Shown here in pieces: positions 38,621 through 45,623 of a DNA stretch of 64,000 bases (the first letter of the stretch is position 1; every line of letters begins with the position of its first letter). A program made the position numbers and the translations under genes. Where the stretch lies: the NCBI GenBank assembly GCA_016209885.1, contig JACQVF010000034.1, positions 1 through 64,000 of the forward strand, given 5' to 3'. The stretch is from Gemmatimonadota bacterium (lineage in GTDB: Bacteria > Gemmatimonadota > Gemmatimonadetes > Longimicrobiales > Gaopeijiaceae). Under the pieces are notes generated by a model. The model was not told the origin of the DNA and made no database searches. It saw only the letters and a list, made by a program, of their open reading frames with translations.

Positions 38621-39452
38621 CTGATGGAACTCGTTCCAGGGCCTTGAGCTGCGCCTTTGCTCATCCCCGCACCATGCCTCCTGTGCCCGGATTGTGCCGT
38701 AACTGTGCCGTAATGGGTACGGAACGCCTGCGAAGCGCTCATCCCTCCGCCCACTTCGCCAGTGGCAGAACTGCCCGCTCGGCGGTTGGGGCCGTCCCAT
38801 GAAGCCGCGCGAGCTTCTCGACGCCCGCGCGCAGCGTCTCCTCGGTCACGATGGCGTGGCGGTCGAACACGGCACGGGTGCGGTGGCCGCAACGTCTCAT
38901 GGCGACGACTCGTGCGCGCGCGTTTTTTGGAGTGCGTCGCTGCCGAGGTTCTTCCCAGGAGCGCGTCCCGATCTGGTCGGGTGGCACGCCGCGGAGGGAC
39001 GCCCCCGTGAGGGTTTCCTCGTTCGCGTCCACCGCCTTCAGCTCGACAGCACGCTTGATCTCGCCAGCGCGAGATGGGAGGCAGCAAGGCCTTGCTGCCT
39101 TGGCATCGGTTCGCCAGGACGAAGTCTCGGCTGAGCGCGCGGGCGCCATGAGCGTCGCCGCCGGGCCGCGGGCCGAGATCGAGGACGAGCACATCGTCTG
39201 GCTCGCGAACCATGCTGGGGTCGGACCGATCATGGAGGCGGTCGGGCGGGCGGCGCGGCGGCCGGCACCGTGGCCCCGCCCGGGAGCCCTCCGGGGCGAG
39301 CTGCGGCCCCCACCCATCGTGCTATAGCGCGCGAGAAGCGATTGGGCCGAGCCGGCCAGGTTACTAAGTAGGAGCTGTACCCAACCCCGCTCTTCCCCGC
39401 CCCAGGGGGATCGGGACAGCAGCGCGGACCCATCGAGCGAAAGGAGCGGAGC
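38621..39452. other. tRNA-flanking accessory stretch
   Basis: About 830 bases between tRNA-Lys and the MORN-repeat gene. Only the integrase remnant is recognisable. I do not see a second copy of the tRNA 3' end (attachment-site duplicate) in the window. Confidence 0.5.
38739..39080 (-). pseudogene. Tyrosine recombinase (integrase) remnant with lost catalytic Tyr
   Basis: The minus frame reads VVAMRRCGHRTRAVFDRHAI, then VTEETLRAGVEKLARL. This matches the last part of phage-type integrases (GHKTxSVFDRYxIV...DL). The catalytic tyrosine position is His (codon CAC at 38858-38856), a one-base change from Tyr. Residues before VVAMRR do not show the expected HDLRRT box, and no full-length upstream frame exists. 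It lies about 120-460 bases downstream of tRNA-Lys and in opposite orientation. Confidence 0.7.
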
Positions 39453-41876
39453 ATGCTGGCGCTACTTCTGATACTCCTCTTGCGGGCGACCATCCCTGCT
39501 TTCCCCCTTGTCGCTCAGCAGCCCACGTGGGTCGACTCCCTCGTTCCCATGGACCGGTTCGAGCAGTCGGAGCTCCTGGACCGGTACGGGGCCACGGTCA
39601 CGAGCCTGTCCGTTGAGGGCGACGGTCGTCTGAGCCTGGTGGTCACGAGGACTTCCGGGTTCGTGACCTGGGATGGCGGTCGGTCGTGGCGCAGTGTCGA
39701 GTTCCAGGGCGACCCGGCCCGGTTCAGGCTCGGTCCCGTCGGTCTCAACGACCTCGCCTTGGGCGACGACGGGTCCGTCTGGGCGGCCACCGATGAAGGA
39801 CTCACGGTCTCGCGGGATTCCGCCGCGAGCTGGTCGCCCGTGGATCACTCGGCGGTCACGTCCCGCTCGCTGGCCGTGCAGGCCGTCGAGCGGCTGCCGA
39901 GCGGCGCGTTCGTGGCCCGAGCCGGGCGGTGGCTGCTGCGCATCGACGGCAACGGATCGCGCGTGCAGGCAATCGATCTGAGCTGGGCCTGGGATATGGG
40001 CCTACGGCGGATCGTGCGATGGGACGCACTGGCCCTCGGCCCGGCCGGAACCGTCCATGCCGTGACCCACGCGGGCCAGCTCGTGGTGTTCGACGCCGAG
40101 GCGCGGTCCGGCCGAGTGGTGCTCGAGCCTCCCGACGTGGGGCGGGCGGCCGGCGAGCTTGACTTTCGTCTCGCCGTCGGGCCCGGCGGCAACGTGCACC
40201 TCGGCACGCGCGTCGGTCTGTATCGCCTCGACGCCGGACGCGGGAAGTGGAGGCGCGTGCGGATTCCGGGGGCCGACGACGCGTGGATCGGCGCGGTCCA
40301 TACCGATCCGGCAGGCGCCCTGTACATCGCCGCCCGGGACCTCGAAACGGGCTGCAGCACGGTACACGTGCGCCCTGCTTCGGGGATCTTCCGGCGGTGG
40401 CGCCGGATCGCCGATCGCTGCGAGGTCGTGAACGTCCGGGCCCTGGTCGCCGGGCCCGATGGACTGTGGATCGGCAGCCGCGGGCTCCTGCACGCCCGTC
40501 GCGCGCCCGCCGGCAGCTTCGACGCCCCTGCTGCGATCCCGGAGGAGCGGGCGCCCGACCTGCCGCTGGGTCAACGCGAGCGCGTGGACCTGCACACCAG
40601 CGACGACGAGGCGTCCAGGTACTTCGTCCAACTGGTCGGCGACGGCAGCGGCGCGGTCGGGCACGCGTTCGTGGTATGGGGTCGAGAGGATGCCTCTGAG
40701 AACATGAGCGTGTTCGACGGAGCCTACGGGCTGTGGCCGCGGACGAGTGTCTCCTGGACCGAAGCCGTTTTCGGCACGGTGCCCGCCGAGATCTACGAGG
40801 AGTTCGGGATCGACGGGACCGGCGGCGGCACCCCCGGAGGTATCGCGCGCACGATGGATCTGATCACGGTACGTGTGGACCGGGATGTCTACGAGCGCTC
40901 CCGCCGCGTCCTCCGGGCCCGCCAACGGGACGTGGGGGGCAACTACCAGCTCCTCGTCCGCGACTGCGTGACCTTCCTTCGCGAGGTCGCCGACGTTCTC
41001 GGGCTCGAGCTTCCGTACCGCATGTTCGCCTGGCGGCCCACGGGATACGTCCAGCAGATGATCGCGCGGCTCCGTACGGAGGACCGGGGCTGGCATCCGC
41101 AGTCAGGGTTGGTGTACGTCGGCCAGACGATCCGGGGGGTGCCGCACGGAAGGGGAGAGATCAGCAGAACGAGCGGCCTCAGGTACAGCGGCCAGCTCCG
41201 GCACGGGATCCCCGACGGCGACGGCGCGGCGGAATACGAGAACGGAGACCGGTACACGGGGACGTTCCGGCGCGGGTCCCCGCACGGGTCCGGCGAGTAC
41301 CGGTGGGCCAGCGGCCACCGGTACGAGGGGGAGATCGTCAGCGGGCGGGCTCACGGAACCGGCACGTTCGCGTGGGCCAACGGCTCCTCGTATCGGGGTA
41401 CCGTCAGCGAGGGGCTGCCCCACGGAACCGGCACGTTCCATTGGCCGGACGGCTCGCGATTCGAGGGCACCTTCGCCGAGGGGCAGCCCCACGGACGCGG
41501 CGTCACCCGCTTCTCAGGCGGAGCTCGCTACGAGGGCGAGGTTCGCAACGGACGCGAGCAGGGTCAGGGCACGTTCCACTGGCCGGACGGCTCGCGCTTC
41601 GAGGGCACCTTCGCCGAGGGGAAACCACGGTCCGGCACGTACGTCGCCCCGAACGGGACGCGCCACGCCGCCGCGGCCGACGGATCCGGGAGGATCCGCT
41701 GGTCGGTGCCCGCCGCTGACAGGACCGGGAGCAGGGGCGAGCGTGAGACCGACGGCCGCCTCGACCGCCCCGGCGGTCCCGCCGACCGTGGACGCGCACG
41801 GGACGCCGGCGGCTGCGGGAGCTGCGAGATGCAGGACATCGACGTCGTGGGTGAATGGCGGGGCGGAAGGCCCTGA
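39453..41876 (+). CDS. Secreted beta-propeller / papain-like / MORN-repeat fusion protein
   Basis: 807 residues with an ideal AAAGGAG site before the ATG. A signal peptide ends about residue 22 (PLVAQQ). Residues about 45-350 form a two-component-regulator-type propeller (ALGDDGSVWAATDEGLTVSR; ALGPAGTVHAVTHAGQLVVF; VGPGGNVHLGTRVGLYRL). Residues about 380-535 look like a permuted papain-like (NlpC/P60 or DUF4105-like) domain: His404 in GHAFVVWG and Cys505 in VRDCVTFLREV. Residues about 545-745 contain eight or so MORN repeats (RYTGTFRRGSPHGSGEYRWA; RFEGTFAEGQPHGRGV). The tail is polar with CGSC. It probably lies in the periplasm or outside. The activity (peptidase, amidase or acyltransferase) is inferred only from the His and Cys. 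Confidence 0.75.
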   Translation: MLALLLILLLRATIPAFPLVAQQPTWVDSLVPMDRFEQSELLDRYGATVTSLSVEGDGRLSLVVTRTSGFVTWDGGRSWRSVEFQGDPARFRLGPVGLNDLALGDDGSVWAATDEGLTVSRDSAASWSPVDHSAVTSRSLAVQAVERLPSGAFVARAGRWLLRIDGNGSRVQAIDLSWAWDMGLRRIVRWDALALGPAGTVHAVTHAGQLVVFDAEARSGRVVLEPPDVGRAAGELDFRLAVGPGGNVHLGTRVGLYRLDAGRGKWRRVRIPGADDAWIGAVHTDPAGALYIAARDLETGCSTVHVRPASGIFRRWRRIADRCEVVNVRALVAGPDGLWIGSRGLLHARRAPAGSFDAPAAIPEERAPDLPLGQRERVDLHTSDDEASRYFVQLVGDGSGAVGHAFVVWGREDASENMSVFDGAYGLWPRTSVSWTEAVFGTVPAEIYEEFGIDGTGGGTPGGIARTMDLITVRVDRDVYERSRRVLRARQRDVGGNYQLLVRDCVTFLREVADVLGLELPYRMFAWRPTGYVQQMIARLRTEDRGWHPQSGLVYVGQTIRGVPHGRGEISRTSGLRYSGQLRHGIPDGDGAAEYENGDRYTGTFRRGSPHGSGEYRWASGHRYEGEIVSGRAHGTGTFAWANGSSYRGTVSEGLPHGTGTFHWPDGSRFEGTFAEGQPHGRGVTRFSGGARYEGEVRNGREQGQGTFHWPDGSRFEGTFAEGKPRSGTYVAPNGTRHAAAADGSGRIRWSVPAADRTGSRGERETDGRLDRPGGPADRGRARDAGGCGSCEMQDIDVVGEWRGGRP

Positions 41877-42243
41877 GCTGACGTCCCCCCGGGGGAGTTC
41901 GACGTCCGGGTCCGGCGGGCACGCCACGCTGAGAGCTCGCTGGACGTGGTGCGGCCGCGGGGCCTGCGGCCGGGAGCCGACGGTCTCCAAGATGATGCGA
42001 TACTGGCGCGCCCCGATCTGAGCAGAGGAGATCCCCAGCATCGCCGCAAGGTGCCGCAGGTGCTTCGCGGAGCCGCCCGCCTGGTAGGTATGGAGGTTTG
42101 ATGGTCCGTAGTCTCCCGGGCATTCCCGGCGGCCCTGTTGACCTGCGCGGCAAAGCTGCCGAGACTGTGGGCGGGGCCGACGACGCGACGGCCGGAGAGG
42201 ATAGAGCGATTCGCGGATACTCGTTTCGTTGATGGTCTGAACG
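41877..42243. other. Intergenic stretch with a minus-strand coding-like patch
   Basis: The minus frame about 42090-41975 reads AKHLRHLAAMLGISSAQIGA, then RQYRIILETV, with good codon pattern but no start codon, stop or recognisable family. It may be a leftover of a lost gene. Confidence 0.3.
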
Positions 42244-42615
42244 ATGGCGGGAAAACTGAGTGCCGGCGCGCAGATGCGCCTGGAGGCGTTGCGCCAGCTT
42301 GGAGACAAGGTGCAGCGCGTGCACGGCTTGGTGGAGCAGTTTGCCAGCGCCAAGCATGGGCACGAAGCGCTGGCCCAGTCGATCAAGCGGGCCTTTGCAC
42401 AACTGAAGCTGGCCTTCATGGGTGCGGGGCTGGACCAGATGTCGCAACTGGCGGGCGGGATGGCGATCGCCGCCGGCCGCGGCATGGCGCTACAGACCAA
42501 GACTCGCATCCTGCGGGACGGTGTCGGCTCGCTGAAGTTTCAGATCGAGCTGGAGCAGCGGGCGGTGGTTGCCGAAGATCAGGCCGCCCAGAAGGATGCG
42601 AAGAAGGGCGGATGA
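42244..42615 (+). CDS. Hypothetical helical protein
   Basis: 123 residues, nearly all helix, with Gln/Lys-rich amphipathic segments (RLEALRQLGDKVQRVHGLVE, SIKRAFAQLKLAFMGAGL). Charged Lys tail (KDAKKGG). No signal peptide or membrane helix. The upstream ribosome site is weak. A coiled-coil or four-helix structural protein is possible. I do not recognise a family. Confidence 0.55.
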   Translation: MAGKLSAGAQMRLEALRQLGDKVQRVHGLVEQFASAKHGHEALAQSIKRAFAQLKLAFMGAGLDQMSQLAGGMAIAAGRGMALQTKTRILRDGVGSLKFQIELEQRAVVAEDQAAQKDAKKGG

Positions 42616-42666
42616 GATCGGTTTGCGGTTCGATGGCCGCACGAGCCGGAAAACGGGAGCACGTGT

Positions 42667-42935
42667 ATGGACGCCTTCCTGATGATGAAGGGGGCGAGGA
42701 AGATCGTCGCCGTGTGCGCCGCGGTCAGGTCGGCCGAGAAGGTGGTGGTCGTCGCGGACAGCGCCATGCTGGAGATCGCGGACGTGCTGGCGGCTGCGGC
42801 CTGCGAGCGGGAGGCGGAGGTCGTGGTGACCGTGATGGAACCCCCGAAGATGGACGGGGCGGAGCCGCCTCGGGCCGTTGTAGAGGCGATGAAGGCGGCG
42901 GACGTCGTGATCCTCTGCGTCAGCTATTCGATCCG
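42667..42935 (+). pseudogene. Truncated aminopeptidase (M29-like) N-terminus
   Basis: From ATG with GGGAGC upstream: MKGARKIVAVCAAVRSAEKV, ADSAMLEIADVLAAAA, then EPPRAVVEAMKAADVVILCV. This is the first ~90 residues of the aminopeptidase T/PepS (M29) family. After VSYSI the expected THTNAR continuation is absent and the sequence becomes the antisense of the serine-hydrolase fragment. The catalytic domain is lost. Confidence 0.7.
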
Positions 42936-43184
42936 TACAATCACCACGGTGATGCGCGCGTTCTGCCAGTCGACTTCCGGGGGATACGCGTCGTTCGCGA
43001 TGTACTCGTCGGGATCGCGGCCCACCACGAACACCCCTGAACAGAGGACTTTCGCCCCGGCCGCCATCACGACCTTGACATCCTCGAGGCGGTCGAGGCC
43101 CGCAGCGATCCCGTAGGCACCCCCGCCCACCACCGCGATCGCGATGAGGAGAACCGCCGGCCTCCCGTGGTGCTTCACGGCCAT
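42924..43184 (-). pseudogene. Truncated serine hydrolase (beta-lactamase family) N-terminus
   Basis: 86 residues from ATG 43184: a membrane/signal segment (AVLLIAIAVVGGGAYGIAAG) then AKVLCSGVFVVGRDPDEYIA, the opening of class-C beta-lactamase-like serine hydrolases. It stops at VIVRIE, before any SxxK catalytic motif. It begins within the last bases of the YceI gene (10-base overlap). The break coincides with the end of the facing aminopeptidase fragment. Confidence 0.7.
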
Positions 43185-43906
43185 GTCTTGCGTTCCGTCC
43201 CTGGTATGGGCAAGCGCACCGGCGGGGCCGCGGTCCTCTGGCGGTTCCCGCCTCGAGGCGTGAGGCCACGGATTCCCGTGTGGGGGGGCGTCTGTATCCT
43301 TTCCTCGCGGGTCGGGCTCGCGGGCGCCGGGCGGGTCCAGAGTTCGATCTCGAGGGTCACCGCGTCGCCGAGCAGGCTCTTCATGGCCAGGCGCTGCCAG
43401 CCGGATCCCACCGCATACTCGCGCCAATTCAAGACGGCCCGGGCCGAGGCGCCGAGCCCGCGCCCGGCCGTGCCATCCGCGCGGGACGAGACGATTCGGA
43501 AGGGGAGGGCGATCTTCTTCGTCACCGCGCGGATCGACAGATCACCCACAGCGAGGTAGTCCTCACCCCACCTTCTCACGTGCTGGCTCTCGAACCGGAT
43601 CTCCGGGTACTGGTCCACGGCCAGGAACTGGGAACCTCGCAGCAGATCGTCTGTGAGCTTGGATCCCGTGTCGATGCTCGCCGCCCTGATCGTCGCCTTC
43701 ACGGAGGATCTCGTCACGTCGCCCTCATCGTAGAGGATCGTGGCGTCGAAGGCCGTGAACCTCGCCGTAAGCCTGCCGAGTCCGCCGGCGATGGGCACCG
43801 AGACCCCGATCCTCGAATACTCCGGGTCGACCTGAAGCCTGGACTGGGCGCTCAGGTGCTGCACGCTGGCCAGCACCAGGAAAAGCGGGAAACGCGGTAC
43901 GCCCAT
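43175..43906 (-). CDS. YceI-family protein, exported
   Basis: 243 residues from the ATG at 43906, where GAGGTGAG gives a good ribosome site. Signal peptide ends near QHLSAQ. The YceI lipocalin-like barrel runs from VDPEYSRIGVSVPI through LLRGSQFLAVDQYPEIRFES to VTKKIALPFRI. YceI proteins bind polyisoprenoid lipids in solved structures. The last 45 residues after ELWTRPAP are Arg/Pro-rich and unlike the family, perhaps read-through after a lost stop codon. Overlaps the serine hydrolase fragment. Confidence 0.8.
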   Translation of the reverse strand: MGVPRFPLFLVLASVQHLSAQSRLQVDPEYSRIGVSVPIAGGLGRLTARFTAFDATILYDEGDVTRSSVKATIRAASIDTGSKLTDDLLRGSQFLAVDQYPEIRFESQHVRRWGEDYLAVGDLSIRAVTKKIALPFRIVSSRADGTAGRGLGASARAVLNWREYAVGSGWQRLAMKSLLGDAVTLEIELWTRPAPASPTREERIQTPPHTGIRGLTPRGGNRQRTAAPPVRLPIPGTERKTWP

Positions 43907-44239
43907 TCTCACCTCGGGGGCGGCAGTGGATCTGGTTGTTCCGTGTCGAGGTGGGTCGCATTGCCATCCAGCCGACGCTGGGGCCTGGCTCCGATCCGGC
44001 CCACCCTTACCCCGCGTCCGGCGGACGCCGATCCCCGCAACGCCTGCCCGGAATAGTACTGATCCGGCGGCGCCAAAGCAGCGGTTCAATTCGCGGCGCG
44101 CCTCGAGCCCCTCTCACTCTCACCGATCTTGAGTAACGAAGCGACCCGGGCGGTGGCGGACGCTCGGGGGGAAAGCCCTGACGCACGCTGCCAGCCGTGC
44201 CTCGCAGGCTCCGGGGGCGGGCATCGCGCCCGTCCCGAT

Positions 44240-44291
44240 TCACCGCAGCACGGTGGAGACGCCGACCCGGACGCTCACGTTCGGGGCCAGA
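44240..44291. repeat. 52-bp direct repeat, copy A (possible attachment-site-like end)
   Basis: Identical at 49 of 52 positions to 45572-45623, which is the last 17 codons and stop of the minus-strand HExxH protein gene. Both begin TCACCGCAGCACGG in the same direction. Here the similarity stops abruptly, so this is an isolated duplicate of a gene's 3' end. Confidence 0.85.
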
Positions 44292-44344
44292 CCCAGGAAC
44301 CGTCAGCGGGGGGGGCGCCGGCCCGTGCTCACACGCGGGCCGCG

Positions 44345-44373
44345 TTGTCCTTCTCTCCGGCTGGGCATAGTAT
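44345..44373 (+). promoter_or_regulatory. Probable promoter of the AbiE-type toxin-antitoxin pair
   Basis: TTGTCC (44345-44350), 17-base spacer, TAGTAT (44368-44373), about 50 bases before the antitoxin ATG. Confidence 0.5.
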
Positions 44374-44423
44374 AGCACTGGTTCTGCGCGAACGGCTGGC
44401 GTACACCGCAAAGCGGGCGAGCG

Positions 44424-44765
44424 ATGACGCGGCAGCAAGCACGTGAAGGTGCGGGGTCCGCACTCCCGTCCTATCTCCGCCGGCACTTCCCCGAGTACGA
44501 CTTCGGCGAACTGTTCTGGGAACGGGATCGCGCTCTCATCGTCGGACGAGTGCTTCGGGAGGGGGGTTGGCTGGCCGTAGGATGGCTGCGATCGCGTATG
44601 AGCGACGAGGAGATCGCCGCGTGGATTGAGAACCACGCCGGCCGCGGGATCAGTCCCGAGCGCCTGCGCTTCTGGGAGGCTATCCTCCCGCTTCCCCGGG
44701 GAAAGGTAGACCGCTGGATCGCCGCGTCGCGTGCGGAGAGTTGGGGCCGGAGGCTCGCCCGGTGA
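44424..44765 (+). CDS. AbiE-type antitoxin (DUF6922-like)
   Basis: 113 residues. YLRRHFPEYDFGELFWERDR followed by ALIVGRVLREGGWLAVGWLR resembles the small DUF6922-type proteins that precede AbiEii nucleotidyltransferase toxins. No HTH is obvious. The stop overlaps the toxin GTG start by 4 bases. Located between the two 52-bp repeats. Confidence 0.7.
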   Translation: MTRQQAREGAGSALPSYLRRHFPEYDFGELFWERDRALIVGRVLREGGWLAVGWLRSRMSDEEIAAWIENHAGRGISPERLRFWEAILPLPRGKVDRWIAASRAESWGRRLAR

Positions 44766-45409
44766 CCTTCCACCCCGAGGTCTTGAGCGAAGTTCAGCAG
44801 GCCGTTCTCCACCGCATCGGACCGATCGTGACGTCAGAAGACTTCTACCTGGGCGGCGGGACGGCGGTCGCCATCCACTTGGGCCACCGCCGCTCCCTGG
44901 ACCTCGACTGGTTCACCGGACGGGCGCTCACTGAGCCGCTCCGGTTCGCCGAGGAGCTCCGCCGCAAAGGGATCGCGTTCCGGACCGAGGCAGTGGAGCG
45001 AGGAACGCTCCACGGTAGCGTGGAAGGCCTGCGGCTCATCTTCTTGGAATACCGCTACCCTACGCTGCACCCTCCGATCCCGTGGGCGACGTTCGGGTGC
45101 CGGATCGCCTCGCTCGATGACCTGGCGTGCATGAAGCTGGCCGCCATCGCTCAACGGGGCTCGAAGAAAGACTTCGTAGACCTCTACGCGCTGGTGCGCG
45201 CCTATCGCCCTCTCGCCGAGCTGCTCGATTGCTACAAGGCCCGATACGACGTCGAGGACATCGGGCACGTCGTATTCGCCCTCACCTATTTCGACGACGC
45301 GGATCCGGAACCTACTCTCGCCATGTTATGGGAGGTGGAGTGGTCGGAGATCAAGGCCAGCGTTCTCTCGTGGGTGAAGGCACTGGTAGCCGAGCAGCAG
45401 GAGTCATGA
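44762..45409 (+). CDS. AbiEii/AbiGii-family nucleotidyltransferase toxin
   Basis: 215 residues from the GTG at 44762. The nucleotidyltransferase core YLGGGTAVAIHLGHRRSLDL then DWF contains the GG-T and D-x-D residues. GCRIASLDDLACMKLAAIAQ then KKDFVDLYAL is the downstream AbiEii helix pair. AbiE systems are type IV toxin-antitoxin modules with anti-phage activity in lactococci and streptococci. Length and motifs are normal, so it is probably active. Confidence 0.82.
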   Translation: MTFHPEVLSEVQQAVLHRIGPIVTSEDFYLGGGTAVAIHLGHRRSLDLDWFTGRALTEPLRFAEELRRKGIAFRTEAVERGTLHGSVEGLRLIFLEYRYPTLHPPIPWATFGCRIASLDDLACMKLAAIAQRGSKKDFVDLYALVRAYRPLAELLDCYKARYDVEDIGHVVFALTYFDDADPEPTLAMLWEVEWSEIKASVLSWVKALVAEQQES

Positions 45410-45484
45410 CGGCCTCACTTCATCTCATGCTTCAGCCGCGGCCCGTGGGGCTCCGGCGCATCGGTCCCAGTCAAGGCGACGGCC

Positions 45485-45571
45485 ATGGCGTTTGATCTCA
45501 CCGTATGGAAACAGGCGATCCGAACCCGGCTGGAAGGCTGGTGGTCCCGGATCGGACCGGCGGGGGCGCCG
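45485..45571 (+). pseudogene. Possible N-terminal scrap of a STAND-type ATPase
   Basis: From the ATG at 45485 the frame reads MAFDLTVWKQAIRTRLEGWW, similar to the opening of large STAND/NACHT-associated proteins (MAFDL..W....RLQGW). It runs straight into the 3' end of the convergent gene after about 29 codons. Identification rests on a short match and is tentative. Confidence 0.3.
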
Positions 45572-45623
45572 TCACCGCAGCACGGTGGAGACGCCGAGGC
45601 GGACGCTCACGTTCGAGGCCAGA
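45572..45623. repeat. 52-bp direct repeat, copy B (native 3' end of the HExxH gene)
   Basis: The original copy of the repeat at 44240-44291. It starts exactly at the stop codon of the minus-strand gene. The 1.28 kb between the two copies holds the AbiE-type pair. Confidence 0.85.

Larger units (their letters stand above)
43907..44423. other. Intergenic region holding the left 52-bp repeat and a toxin-antitoxin promoter
   Basis: About 515 bases. The left part shows nothing recognisable. Then comes repeat copy A (44240-44291) and a promoter for the AbiE-type pair (44345-44373). Confidence 0.6.

Noticed and set aside
38621-39452. A second tRNA-Lys 3'-end copy marking the far end of an element
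   Set aside because: I searched by eye for the T-arm/acceptor sequence and found no second copy in the window.
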